DNA of 64,000 nt from Glycomyces amatae (GCF_020991375.1 NZ_JAJLQZ010000003.1:372001-436000), one strand, 5' to 3'. Positions 41,787 through 50,159 are shown, counted from the first letter of the stretch. Made by a program: numbers and translations. The notes: generated from the letters alone by a model not told the origin.

Positions 41787-43482
41787 GGGCGTGCTCGTCA
41801 CTGCTGCTCGTTTCGACGCGGTGGAGGTCGACCACGCGGTCGCACACGGCCAGGAGCGCGGGCGCGTCGGTGATCAGGAGGGTCGAGTGGGAGCCGCGGG
41901 CCCCGCGGAGGCGTTCGGCGATGCGGGCCTCGGTGACGGAGTCGACGGCGGTGGTCGGCTCGTGGAGCACCAGCAGCGGCGGGTGCTGGGCGAGGGCGCG
42001 GGCCAGGGCGAGGCGCTGGCGCTGGCCGCCGGACAGGCGCAGGCCGTCGTCGCCGACCTGGGCGTCGAGCCCGTCGGGGGCGGCCTCGACGATCTCGGCG
42101 CAGTCGGCGGCGTCGAGGGCGGCGGCGGTGCGCTCCTCGGTGGCGGTGCCGAGGGCGACGTTCTCGCGGATGGTGCCGTCGAACAGGGCCGCGTGGTGCG
42201 GGACGACGAGGATCGAGGCGCGCAGGGCCTCCAGGTCGAACTCGTCCAGGGGGCGGCCCTGCCAGGCGGCGGTCCCGGCCGGTGAGGGGGCGCCGGAGAG
42301 GATCGCGGCGAGGTCGGCGGCGCCCTCGGGTCCGGTGCGCAGGCCGACGCACTCGCCGGGGGCGACGTCGAGCGAGAACCCGTCGAGCGCTCCGGTGCCG
42401 GTGAGCGCCAGGCGTCCTCGGCCCGGTTCGGGCCTGGCGGTCCCGGGGGACGCGACCCGGGGGGCGAGGGTGAGGACGGTGAGGACGCGGGCGGCTGCGG
42501 CGAGCGCGCCCGCCCACATGGGGCCGAACGCGGAGGCGAACGACCCGATGGGGCCGATGATGAACTGGGTGAGGCCCACGACGGTGATGAGCTGGCCGAC
42601 GGTGAAGTCGCCGTCGAGGGCGCGGAGCCCGGCGACGACGGCGAGCCCGGCGACGAACAGGCCGGTGGCGAGGTTCATGGAGCCGACGAAGACGCCTTGG
42701 GCGCCCGCGGCGTGCAGGCTCCCGTCGAGGGCGTCGCGGCTGGCGCGGCGGTAGCGGTCGGCCCCGGCGGCCTGGGCGCCCAGGCCGGACAGGATGCGGT
42801 ACCCGGCGAGGAGGTCGGCGGCCTTGCCGGAGGCCTCGGCGGCGAGTTCGGACTGGCGCTGGGAGCGGCGGCGCAGCGGCCCGCCCGCGCGGTCCATGAG
42901 GAGCAGGAGCAGCGGGACGCCGATGAGGACGGCGAGGCCGATCTGCCAGGAGATGGACAGGAGCACGACGGCGCACAGCAGGATGCCCGCGAACTGGCCC
43001 ACGGGGAAGACCGCGATGAACACGGCGCGGGAGAGGACGTTGACGTCGGTGGCGGCGATCGAGAGCGAGGTGCCGGGGAGCCCGGCGCGCCCGGCGACCC
43101 CGGCGGGGTCGAGCAGCCGCCCGGCGACGAGGGTGCGCAGCCGGTGCTGCACGGCCTCCATGCCGAGCAGGCCGAGGCGGGAGCCGAACCGGTAGCTGAA
43201 GGAGAGCATCGCGAAGTCGGCGGCGAGCAGCGCCAGGCACAGGGCGAGGCGGACGGGGTCGCCGGTGGCGACGGCCTGGTCGATGGCGAAGCCCATGACG
43301 ACCGGGACGAGGGCCTCGCCGATCTGGTGGCCGATCGCGAGGACGGCGGCGGGCGCGGTGTACCGGGGGGCGCCGAGGATGACGCGGGCGGCGAGGCGCC
43401 GCGGCGTGGTGTCCGCGTCGACGCGGACGGGCCGCACGGGGATCGGTTCGGCGGGGGCCTGGAACCAGCGCGGGAGTCTCAT
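41779..43482 (-). CDS. ABC exporter half-transporter, subunit 1 (degenerate Walker site)
   Basis: A 567-residue half-transporter with six helices (about 45-330) and a nucleotide domain (355-560). The Walker A position reads Gly384-Pro-Glu-Gly-Ala-Ala-Asp390-Leu, with Asp in place of Lys; the Q-loop Gln is His (VVPHH, 426-430); Walker B is LLVLHE (Asp changed to His507, Glu508 kept); the H-loop His is Asp (LLITDAP). The signature LSGGQ (483-487) is intact. So this chain supplies a good signature to its partner and a dead ATP pocket, the pattern of asymmetric heterodimers. It heads a two-gene operon behind a TTAGG-type iron box 84 bases upstream. Confidence 0.9.
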   Translation of the reverse strand: MRLPRWFQAPAEPIPVRPVRVDADTTPRRLAARVILGAPRYTAPAAVLAIGHQIGEALVPVVMGFAIDQAVATGDPVRLALCLALLAADFAMLSFSYRFGSRLGLLGMEAVQHRLRTLVAGRLLDPAGVAGRAGLPGTSLSIAATDVNVLSRAVFIAVFPVGQFAGILLCAVVLLSISWQIGLAVLIGVPLLLLLMDRAGGPLRRRSQRQSELAAEASGKAADLLAGYRILSGLGAQAAGADRYRRASRDALDGSLHAAGAQGVFVGSMNLATGLFVAGLAVVAGLRALDGDFTVGQLITVVGLTQFIIGPIGSFASAFGPMWAGALAAAARVLTVLTLAPRVASPGTARPEPGRGRLALTGTGALDGFSLDVAPGECVGLRTGPEGAADLAAILSGAPSPAGTAAWQGRPLDEFDLEALRASILVVPHHAALFDGTIRENVALGTATEERTAAALDAADCAEIVEAAPDGLDAQVGDDGLRLSGGQRQRLALARALAQHPPLLVLHEPTTAVDSVTEARIAERLRGARGSHSTLLITDAPALLAVCDRVVDLHRVETSSSDEHAHE

Positions 43483-43565
43483 CGCCGGGTCCCGGCGGGG
43501 GCGGCGGGGCGGGTGCGGGGTCGCATGGGTTCCTGTCTGCGGGCGGCGGGGCGGTCACCGGAATA

Positions 43566-43584
43566 TTAGGCAAGGCTAACTTAG
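43566..43584 (-). promoter_or_regulatory. IdeR/DmdR-type iron box
   Basis: TTAGGCAAGGCTAACTTAG matches the actinobacterial iron box TTAGGTTAGGCTAACCTAA at 15 of 19 positions, including the AGGCTAAC core. It lies in the promoter region of the ABC exporter pair. Confidence 0.8.
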
Positions 43585-43617
43585 TTCGCAAGGTGGTCCC
43601 GCACACGTCCCCGGGGC

Positions 43618-44385
43618 TCACAGGTTGACGGTGAACTCCAGCAGGTCCAGGCGCATGGCGGCGTCGCGCAGGAGCAGGAACCCGACGATGGCGATGACCC
43701 AGCCGGTGGTGCTGGTGGCGTGCTTGGTCATCCAGTCGTTGATCCGCTGGAGGAGCGGCTCGACCGCGTCGCGGGCGACGAGCCGGGCGGCGAGGAGGAC
43801 GAGCGCGGGCAGGACCATGACGGCGCAGTAGGCGGCCATGGCGGCGGTGGTCCCGGCGGCGCCGAGCCCGGCGGCGGTGACCATGCCGATGGCGGCGAGG
43901 TAGGGCAGCATGGTGGCGACTTCGAGGGCGGCCGCGCCGGCGGCGAGGCCGGCGAGGGACAGGACCGAGCCGCGCCGGGTGCGCGTGCCGGCCGCGGCGC
44001 CGGTCTCGCCGGTCTCGCCGGTCTCGTCGATGCCGAGGGCGCGTTCGCGCCAGCGCGCGACGCGGCCGCCGCCCTCCTTCTGCTTCTTGGGGTCGAACCG
44101 GAAGCTGAGGAGGATCAGGCCCGCGCCGAGGACGAGCTGGACCCACGAGGCGGCGCGGGTGTCCAGGAGCGCGCCGATGTCACCGACGAACGCGGTCGCG
44201 CCGAGCGCGACGGCCAGGCCGACGACGAAGTAGAAGGCGGCGATGGTGCCGAGGTAGACGAGCATGCGCCCGGCCCTGACCCGGCCGGGGGCGAGCAGGA
44301 GCCAGATCGGGATGAGCAGCGTGCCGAAGCTCGTCGAGTCGATCAGGGCGAGCGCGGCGAGCGATGCGGCGAGGGCGAGGTCCAT
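43618..44385 (-). CDS. GAP/Sap-family membrane protein
   Basis: A 255-residue protein with six helices in two halves joined by a basic/acidic loop (residues 110-145, 'DPKKQKEGGGRVARWRERALG' then a short ETGETG repeat). 'LAALALIDSTSFGTLLIPIWLLL' at the N-terminus and 'YLGTIAAFYFVVGLAVALGA' fit the GAP (Sap-like, LysE-superfamily) transporters described in mycobacteria for glycopeptidolipid export. The substrate is unknown. Start: ATG 44385 near the first helix; a longer frame to 44496 is unlikely. It lies upstream of the iron-box promoter in the same direction, so it is probably a separate unit. Confidence 0.82.
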   Translation of the reverse strand: MDLALAASLAALALIDSTSFGTLLIPIWLLLAPGRVRAGRMLVYLGTIAAFYFVVGLAVALGATAFVGDIGALLDTRAASWVQLVLGAGLILLSFRFDPKKQKEGGGRVARWRERALGIDETGETGETGAAAGTRTRRGSVLSLAGLAAGAAALEVATMLPYLAAIGMVTAAGLGAAGTTAAMAAYCAVMVLPALVLLAARLVARDAVEPLLQRINDWMTKHATSTTGWVIAIVGFLLLRDAAMRLDLLEFTVNL

Positions 44386-44495
44386 GTACGCAGCGTAGGG
44401 AGCCGGAGGGGCCTCGCGCGTCGGTCGCGGGAGTGAGGTTCGGCAGGGCGCGTGCACCTTTGGTGGCAAGCCGAAAGGCGCGGGCGGCGGCGCCA

Positions 44496-44524
44496 TTGAT
44501 TTAGATAGCGCTTTCCAGTACTGT
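44496..44524 (+). promoter_or_regulatory. Promoter with LacI-type operator before BNR_4 gene
   Basis: TTGATT (44496-44501) and TACTGT (44519-44524) have the ideal 17-base spacing. Between them GATAGCGCTTTC (44504-44515) is a 12-base near-palindrome around AGCGCT, a classic LacI-family operator shape. Confidence 0.6.
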
Positions 44525-44573
44525 CGTCCTTCAATGCGTCCGTGCCCCGCGGACCCGCCCGAGGAGGCCCCCA

Positions 44574-45878
44574 GTGCAGCCAGGTCCCGAACCCCGCGTG
44601 ATCAACGACAACGGCGCGTGGTGCTGGTTCCAGGACGAGCGGGCGCTCGTCGACCCCGCCTCGCAGACCCTCGTCGCCGGCTCCATCGCCGCCGCCGAGG
44701 GGCCCGGCGGCGAGGCCCGGTCCGGCAACGTCGAGCTCGCCGTCGTGGACCTGCGCACCGGCGAGTCCGAAGTGGTCGTGCTCCACGAGCGCCTGGAGGT
44801 CGACGACCACGACGTGCCCGCGCTGTGGCGGCGCTCGGACGGGCGCTGGCTCGCCGTCTACACCAGGCACAAGACCGACGACCTGACCCGCTGGCGCGTC
44901 TCGGAGCCCGGCGACCCGACCCGGTGGGGGCCCGAGCGAACCTTCGACTGGAGCGGCCTCACCGGGGGCCGGGGCGTCACCTACTCCAACCTGCGCGCCC
45001 TGGACGGGCGGCTGTACTGCTTCGCGCGGGCCGTGAACGACGACCAGTGCGCGCTCGTCTCCGACGACGAGGGCGACACCTGGACCTACGCGGGCAAGCT
45101 CTTCACCCGCCCGAAGGTGGGCTACGTCAACGGCTACACCCGCTACGCCGGGGACGCGGACGGCGCGCGCATCGACCTGGTCACCACCGACCACCACCCG
45201 CGGGACTTCGACAACTCGATCTACCACGGCTACCTCGAGGGCGGGGCCCTGCGCCGCAGCGACGGCACCGTGCTCGACCCCGAGGCGCTGCAAGGGGACG
45301 CGCTCTCGCAGGAGGGCCTGACCACGGTGCTCGCGGCCGGGTCCGAATGGAGCGGCGAGCGGATCTCCCACTGCTGGACCACCGACCTCCGCCGCGCCGC
45401 GGACGGGACGGTCGCGGCGGTGCTGACCGCGCGGTTCGGCGTCGACCCCGAGGAGCGCTTCTTCCGCGAGCGCCCGGTGCCGGACCTCAGGTTCTTCTAC
45501 GCCCGCCTCGCGCCCGGCGGCGAGTGGCGGGTGAGCGAGCTCGCGCGGGCGGGCGCCGGGCTCATGCCGCACGAGGAGGACTACACCGGCCTGGCCGCGA
45601 TCGACCCCTACGACCTCGACGCCGTGTACACCTCGACGCCGGTCGACCCGCGCGACGGGACGGCGCTGGCGCACCACGAGATCTTCGCGGGCCGCACCGC
45701 CGACGGCGGGGCGTCGTGGACGTGGACCCCGGTCACCGCGGACTCCGAGGCGGACAACCTGCGGCCGATCGTGGCCCCGGGCGACCCTTCACGGGTGCCG
45801 CTGCTGTGGTTCCGCGGCTCGATGACCGCCTCGCAGCACTACGCGTGCGAGGTCGTGCTGCTCGACCGGCGGCGCTGA
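44574..45878 (+). CDS. BNR_4 repeat protein, probable polysaccharide-active enzyme
   Basis: A 434-residue protein with no signal peptide, hence cytoplasmic. It opens 'VINDNGAWCWFQDERALVD', then propeller-like repeats ('DDHDVPALWRRSDGRWLAVYTRHKTDD', 'TYSNLRALDGRLYCFARAVNDDQCALVSDDEGDTW', 'DLVTTDHHPRDFDNSIYHGYLEGG', 'DYTGLAAIDPYDLDAVYTSTPVDP') that match the BNR_4 family, related to PL24/PL25-type lyases and rhamnogalacturonan-degrading loci. The conserved His/Tyr/Asp segments suggest enzyme activity, but I cannot name the reaction. Start: GTG 44574 has GAGGAGG 7 bases upstream. A LacI-type operator in its promoter supports a sugar-catabolic role. Confidence 0.85.
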   Translation: MQPGPEPRVINDNGAWCWFQDERALVDPASQTLVAGSIAAAEGPGGEARSGNVELAVVDLRTGESEVVVLHERLEVDDHDVPALWRRSDGRWLAVYTRHKTDDLTRWRVSEPGDPTRWGPERTFDWSGLTGGRGVTYSNLRALDGRLYCFARAVNDDQCALVSDDEGDTWTYAGKLFTRPKVGYVNGYTRYAGDADGARIDLVTTDHHPRDFDNSIYHGYLEGGALRRSDGTVLDPEALQGDALSQEGLTTVLAAGSEWSGERISHCWTTDLRRAADGTVAAVLTARFGVDPEERFFRERPVPDLRFFYARLAPGGEWRVSELARAGAGLMPHEEDYTGLAAIDPYDLDAVYTSTPVDPRDGTALAHHEIFAGRTADGGASWTWTPVTADSEADNLRPIVAPGDPSRVPLLWFRGSMTASQHYACEVVLLDRRR

Positions 45879-45920
45879 GCGGCCCGGCCGCCGGCCCCGC
45901 CCGTCGGCGGACGGGACCGG

Positions 45921-46193
45921 TCACCCGTCGCCGTAGCGCGCGGCCGCGCGGGCCTTCGCCTTGGCCGCCAGGGCCTCGCGGTCGCGCGGCGGCGCCTGGG
46001 TCACCAGGGAGTCCAGGAGCTCCTGGGTGGCGGCGGCGACCGCGGCGACCGCCCGGTCGAAGGCCTCCTGGTTGGCCTGCGACGGCTTCGAGGACCCGCT
46101 GACCTTGCGGACGTACTGGAGCGCCGCCGCGGCGACTTCGTCGCCGGTGGCGGGCGGCTCGAGATTGAACAGGGTGCGAACACTGCGACACAT
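45921..46193 (-). CDS. DUF2277-family protein
   Basis: A 90-residue protein with the DUF2277 pattern from the first residue: 'MCRSVRTLFNLEPPATGDEVAAAALQYVRKVSGSSKPSQANQEAFDRAV'. It is helical and cytoplasmic; the Cys2-Arg start is conserved in the family. No function is known. It is divergent from the serine-hydrolase/two-component operon across 74 bases. Confidence 0.9.
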   Translation of the reverse strand: MCRSVRTLFNLEPPATGDEVAAAALQYVRKVSGSSKPSQANQEAFDRAVAAVAAATQELLDSLVTQAPPRDREALAAKAKARAAARYGDG

Positions 46194-46226
46194 GCCCTCA
46201 GCATCCCACGCGGCTGCGACAATCGC

Positions 46227-46243
46227 GTTTACGGCGGGTTTAC
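46227..46243 (+). promoter_or_regulatory. 11-bp direct repeat before the hydrolase/two-component operon
   Basis: GTTTAC at 46227 and again at 46238 (period 11) is the head-to-tail arrangement used by OmpR/PhoB regulators. The operon encodes such a regulator, so autoregulation is likely. A -10 TACGGT (46255-46260) precedes ATG 46268 by seven bases. Confidence 0.5.
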
Positions 46244-46267
46244 AGCCCGGCCCCTACGGTCTGGGGC

Positions 46268-47944
46268 ATGAGACGCATTTCCATCATCACGGCGGCGCTG
46301 CTGCTGACGGCCGCCTGCTCGGGCGGCGAGCCCGACGAGGCCGCCGACACCGCCGAACCGGCCTGCGACCCCGCGCTGACGACCGGGCTGAGCCACTGGG
46401 CCGACGCGGGCTTCAGCGGCTCGCTCGCGCTCGGCGGCGCCGAGGGGCTCTCGTGCCTGGCCGCGTTCGGCACGGCCGACGCCGAGGAGCCGAACACGCC
46501 CGAGACCGTGTTCGCGATCGGCTCGGTCAGCAAGGCCTTCACCGCGGCGGCGGTCTACGACCTGGTCGACGCCGGGGCCCTGGACCTCGGCGACCGGGCC
46601 GGATCGCTCGTGCCGGAACTGGGCGGCCCCGCGGCCGAGGCCACCGTCGAGCAGCTGCTGCTGCACACCAGCGGCCTCACCGGCTCGCACGGCGAGGACC
46701 ACGCGCCGCTCGACCGCGACGAGGCGATAGCGGCCCTGAGCGCCCTGGAGACCGCGTTCGAACCGGGCACCGACTACCTGTACTCCAACGCCGGGTACAC
46801 GATCCTGGCGCTCATCGTCGACGAGCAGGCCCGCGAGCGGTCCGGTTCGTCCTACCGGGACTACCTCGCCGAGGAGATCCTGACGGCCCCCGGCGGCGAG
46901 CGGCTCGGCGGGTTCTGGGACGGCGAGCCCGCCGCTCCCGGACCGCGCGCCGTCGGCCGGACCGAGGCGGGCCCCGCCGCGTCGGTCGGCGACTTCGCGG
47001 GCCCGCACTGGGCGATGTCGGGCAACGGCGACCTGGCGATGACCCCCGCCGACCTCGCGACCTGGACCTCCCTGCTGTTCGCGGGCGAGATCATCGCCCC
47101 CGGGGCGGTCGAGGAGCTGCGCGGCACCGCCTTCGACCACGGCGACGGCTCGACCGAGATCCCCGGCTGGGTCGCGCTCGACGCCGAGGCGTTCGGCACG
47201 CCGGTCGTCATGTCGGCCGGAGGCGGCGGCGACACCGGCCACGAGGCGGTGGTCGCCTGGCTGCCCGACACCGGCGCGGTCCTCACCGTCGCCTCCAACA
47301 CCGACGGGGTCGCGGCGGGCGAGCTGCTGGAGGCGATCGGCCCCGCGCTCGCGGCCGGCGAGCCGGTGCCCGCCCCCGAGGGCGGCGCCGAGGCCGACCC
47401 GGAGGAGCTGCGGGCCGCCGAGGGCGTCTACCGCCTCGACTCGGGCGGGACGTTCACCGTCACCGCCGGGGACGGGGCCCTGTCCGTGGCGGCCGACGGC
47501 GCCGATGCGGCCGCGGCCCTGTTCAGCTCCGGCGACTACACCGCCGAGGACGTCGCCGCGCACGAGGACGCCGTCCTGTCGCTGCTCGAGGGCGGGACCG
47601 ACCTGGGCGACGAGGAGCGGGCGGCCGCAGAGGACACGGTCGGGCCGATCACGTCGGTCGCGCTCGCCGGGACCGCCGTGGAGGAGTCCGAGCTGCGCAC
47701 CTACGTGCGCATCGAGGGCGAGGACGGCTCGGTGCTGGCCTGGTACGCCCTGGACGGGCAGGGCGGTCTCGCCGGTGTCTGGCTCGGCGCCGAGCCGCCG
47801 GTGTTTACGCTGGTGCCCACGGGCGGCGAGGGCGCCTACCGCCAGGAGGACCTCTCGGGCGCCGGGGCCGGGCTCCGCGTGACGTTCGCCGGGGACCTGA
47901 TGAGCGTCGACGGGCCCGCGGGCGCCGCCGAGGCCCGTCGCTGA
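46268..47944 (+). CDS. Beta-lactamase-family serine hydrolase lipoprotein
   Basis: A 558-residue lipoprotein (signal 1-16, LTAAC with the lipidated Cys17). Residues 40-370 are the class C beta-lactamase/D-Ala-D-Ala peptidase fold: Ser-Val-Ser-Lys near residue 85 (the SxxK nucleophile motif), Tyr-Ser-Asn in 'YLYSNAGYTIL', and 'GGGGDTGHEA' where the KTG/HTG box belongs. Residues 375-558 are a beta-rich C-terminal domain of unknown role. It heads an operon with a two-component system, reminiscent of cell-wall sensing loci. It could be a peptidase or esterase; resistance is not implied by sequence alone. No ribosome site is seen, so the start may be leaderless. Confidence 0.88.
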   Translation: MRRISIITAALLLTAACSGGEPDEAADTAEPACDPALTTGLSHWADAGFSGSLALGGAEGLSCLAAFGTADAEEPNTPETVFAIGSVSKAFTAAAVYDLVDAGALDLGDRAGSLVPELGGPAAEATVEQLLLHTSGLTGSHGEDHAPLDRDEAIAALSALETAFEPGTDYLYSNAGYTILALIVDEQARERSGSSYRDYLAEEILTAPGGERLGGFWDGEPAAPGPRAVGRTEAGPAASVGDFAGPHWAMSGNGDLAMTPADLATWTSLLFAGEIIAPGAVEELRGTAFDHGDGSTEIPGWVALDAEAFGTPVVMSAGGGGDTGHEAVVAWLPDTGAVLTVASNTDGVAAGELLEAIGPALAAGEPVPAPEGGAEADPEELRAAEGVYRLDSGGTFTVTAGDGALSVAADGADAAAALFSSGDYTAEDVAAHEDAVLSLLEGGTDLGDEERAAAEDTVGPITSVALAGTAVEESELRTYVRIEGEDGSVLAWYALDGQGGLAGVWLGAEPPVFTLVPTGGEGAYRQEDLSGAGAGLRVTFAGDLMSVDGPAGAAEARR

Positions 47945-47961
47945 CGATGGAGGAGGGTCCG

Positions 47962-48633
47962 TTGCGCATCCTGCTGGTCGAGGACGACCGGGACCTGGGC
48001 CCGGTCCTGGCGCTGGGGCTGCGCAACGAGGCCTACGCGGTCGACCTCGCGACGACCTGCGCCGAGGCCGAGGAGCTCCTGTGCTGCAACGACTTCGACG
48101 TCGCCTGCCTGGACCTGGGCCTGCCGGACGGCGACGGCCTCGACCTCGTGCGGCGCCTCGGCGCCGACCCGGCGCTGCGGCGCCCCCGCCGCCTCCTGGT
48201 GCTCACCGCCCGCGACGCCGTGGAGGACCGGGTCGCCGGGCTCGACGCCGGGGCGGACGACTACCTGGTCAAGCCGTTCAGCTTCCGGGAGCTGGCGGCG
48301 CGGCTGCGGGCCCTGGCCCGGCGCGCCGACGCCGCCGGGGCCGTGGTCGAGGTCGGCGACCTGCGCCTGGACACCGCCGCGCACCGGGCCTGGCGCGCGG
48401 GGCGCGAACTGCGCCTGACACCGAGGGAGTTCTCCATGCTGCGGTACTTCATGCACCATCCGGGGCGGACGATCACCGCCGAGGACCTGCTCGAGCACGT
48501 CTGGGACGCGCAGGCCGACCCGTTCACCGCCTCGGTGCGGGTCATCCTGAGCCGCCTGCGCCGCAAGCTCGGCGAGCCCGGGCCCGTCGAGACGGTGACC
48601 GGCGTCGGCTACCGGCTGCGGGAGGCGCCGTGA
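47962..48633 (+). CDS. OmpR-family response regulator (second system)
   Basis: A 223-residue regulator beginning 'LRILLVEDDRDLGPVLALGL'. Phospho-acceptor Asp51 (ACLDLGLPDGDG), Lys in 'LVKPFSF', and a winged-helix domain from about 125 ('LRLTPREFSMLRYFMHHPGRTITAEDLLEHVWD', 'SVRVILSRLRRKLG', 'GVGYRL'). Start: an in-frame ATG exists at 47947, two bases after the hydrolase stop, but it lacks a ribosome site. TTG 47962 has AGGAGGG 5 bases upstream and begins where regulators of this family normally start, so I prefer it. The stop overlaps the kinase GTG. Confidence 0.9.
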   Translation: MRILLVEDDRDLGPVLALGLRNEAYAVDLATTCAEAEELLCCNDFDVACLDLGLPDGDGLDLVRRLGADPALRRPRRLLVLTARDAVEDRVAGLDAGADDYLVKPFSFRELAARLRALARRADAAGAVVEVGDLRLDTAAHRAWRAGRELRLTPREFSMLRYFMHHPGRTITAEDLLEHVWDAQADPFTASVRVILSRLRRKLGEPGPVETVTGVGYRLREAP

Positions 48634-49706
48634 CCGGCGCGCTCCAGTCCCTGCGGGTCCGCTTGGCGCTCACCGGGTTCCTCGCGGTCTACCTGCCCGT
48701 GGTGCTGCTGTTCGCGGTCACCGCGATCGACGAGCGGCAGGTGACCGAGACCGGCCCGGACGGTGTGTCCCGCACCGTCACCGACACCGGCGTGGCCCCG
48801 ACCGGCTGGACGGTCCTCACCGTGGTGGTCCTGCTGCCGGTCGCGGCCGGGCTCGCGTGGTGGTGGTCGGGGCGGGCGGTGCGCCCGTTCGAGCGGGTCC
48901 GCGCCGCCGCCGAGCGGATCGAGGCCTCGGACCTGGGGCTGCGGGTCGGCCCGGCGCAGGGCACGACCGAGGCGCGGGGCCTGGCGGCCGCGTTCGACGC
49001 GATGCTCGACCGGTTGGAGCGCTCGGCGCGGGTGCAGCGCAGGCTGGTCGAGGAGACCAGCCACGAGCTGCGGACGCCGCTGGCGGTCCTCATCACCGGC
49101 GCGGAGGTGCTGCTGGCCCATCCCGAGCCGACCCTGGAGCTGTACCGGGAGGGTCTGGAGCGCAGCCGGGACGCGGCCGAGCGGCTGCGGGGCACCGTGG
49201 GCGAGCTGCTGGTGGACGCGCGGGGCCGGGCCCGGGTGATCGACCGGCGCGCGACCGACGTGGCGGCGCTGGCGCGCGCGGTGGTCGCGGAGATCGAGGC
49301 GGCCGCGGCGGCCCGCTCGGTCGCGGTGCGCCTCGGCGGCGCGGCGAGCGCGGAGGCGCCGGTGGACGGGCCGAGCGTGCGGCGGGCGATCGCGAACCTG
49401 GTGGGGAACGCCGTCAAGCACGCGCCGGCGGGGACGGCCGTGGAGGTCGCGGTGACGCGCGGGGCCGGGGCGGTCGAGGTGGTGGTGTCCGACGAGGGGC
49501 CGGGGATTCCCGCAGCGGAGCGCGAGCGGGTCTTCGAGCGGTTCTGGCGCGGCGAGGTCGCGCCGGGCACGGGGCTGGGGCTGCCGATCGCCCGGCAGAT
49601 CGCGCAGGCGCACGGCGGCGAGGTGGTGCTGCTGGACTCGATGCGCGGGTGCCGGTTCCGGCTGTCCCTGCCGGACGGCTCCGCGGGTCCGGACCATGCC
49701 GGTTAG
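48630..49706 (+). CDS. Sensor histidine kinase (second system)
   Basis: A 358-residue kinase: helices at about 12-32 and 60-80 with a short 28-residue outer loop, HAMP to about 130, phospho-acceptor His145 in 'ETSHELRTPL', N box 'NLVGNAVKHAP', then 'DEGPGIP' and 'GTGLGLPIARQIA'. GTG 48630 overlaps the regulator stop by four bases. The small sensor loop suggests that the signal is sensed in the membrane, or through the serine-hydrolase lipoprotein encoded first in the operon; the latter is an inference from gene order. Confidence 0.92.
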   Translation: MTGALQSLRVRLALTGFLAVYLPVVLLFAVTAIDERQVTETGPDGVSRTVTDTGVAPTGWTVLTVVVLLPVAAGLAWWWSGRAVRPFERVRAAAERIEASDLGLRVGPAQGTTEARGLAAAFDAMLDRLERSARVQRRLVEETSHELRTPLAVLITGAEVLLAHPEPTLELYREGLERSRDAAERLRGTVGELLVDARGRARVIDRRATDVAALARAVVAEIEAAAAARSVAVRLGGAASAEAPVDGPSVRRAIANLVGNAVKHAPAGTAVEVAVTRGAGAVEVVVSDEGPGIPAAERERVFERFWRGEVAPGTGLGLPIARQIAQAHGGEVVLLDSMRGCRFRLSLPDGSAGPDHAG

Positions 49707-49870
49707 GGGCGATGCCGTTCAGTCGGGCGAGTCGGCCTTCGGTCGGTGTTCAGGCGCTCGGCGACGAAGGGGCGAGGTATCGGCGGGGGTGGGTCGCCGA
49801 AGCCGGGCTGGTCGGCGGCCGGTGCTCGAACAGTCGGCGACGGTGCCGTGGAGGCTGGCGCGGGGCGGGT

Positions 49871-50152
49871 TCATGCCTGGTGTTCAGGCGGCGGCGGTGT
49901 GGTGGCGGGGCCGGGGTGGCCTGCCGGGGCCGGGCGGGTCCTCGCTGCGGCGGCTCGGCCGGTCGTCGGTGGTGCGGTGGAGTTGCTGCCGGTCGTCGCT
50001 GCGGTGGCGGTGGTGTCGGTGGCTGCCGGGTTCGACCAGGCGGCCTGCCGCCGGGCGGCCTGGCGCGCGGTGCGTGCCGCAGGAGTCGCGGCGCAAGGCA
50101 TCGTCGTCGTGGTCGTCGTGGTCGTCGTGGTCGTCGTGGTCGTCGTGGTCAT
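49871..50152 (-). CDS. Thr/Ala-rich small protein with perfect Shine-Dalgarno
   Basis: A 93-residue frame that begins with Met followed by about sixteen Thr residues, encoded by the 9-bp repeat, then an Ala/Thr/Pro-rich tail with no hydrophobic segment. It deserves mention because of its ribosome site: AAGGAGGTGA, a full match to the 16S tail, seven bases before the ATG. That is the strongest such site in the window. Third positions outside the repeat are less GC-biased than in neighbouring genes, so it may be a young, weakly constrained or non-coding frame. An alternative frame over the repeat would read as Asp/His runs. I recognise no homologue. Confidence 0.4.
   Translation of the reverse strand: MTTTTTTTTTTTTTTTTMPCAATPAARTARQAARRQAAWSNPAATDTTATAATTGSNSTAPPTTGRAAAARTRPAPAGHPGPATTPPPPEHQA
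50104..50150. repeat. Five tandem copies of the 9-mer TCGTCGTGG
   Basis: Perfect units at 50104, 50113, 50122, 50131 and 50140, plus a partial sixth. On the minus strand they give Thr codons in one frame and Asp/His codons in another. Repeat number is likely to vary between strains by slippage. Confidence 0.9.
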
Positions 50153-50159
50153 GGTGGGT

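Noticed and set aside
38745-41873. 1042-codon plus-strand open frame across hydrolase and ABC genes
   Set aside because: It spans two unrelated real genes and their gap, which only a GC-driven shadow frame would do.
46268-47944. Beta-lactam resistance gene
   Set aside because: The SxxK and YxN motifs are shared by many esterases and peptidases; the third motif is GGG rather than KTG/HTG, so resistance is not supported.
50104-50150. Possible CRISPR-like array
   Set aside because: The 9-base units are contiguous with no spacers; it is a simple tandem repeat.
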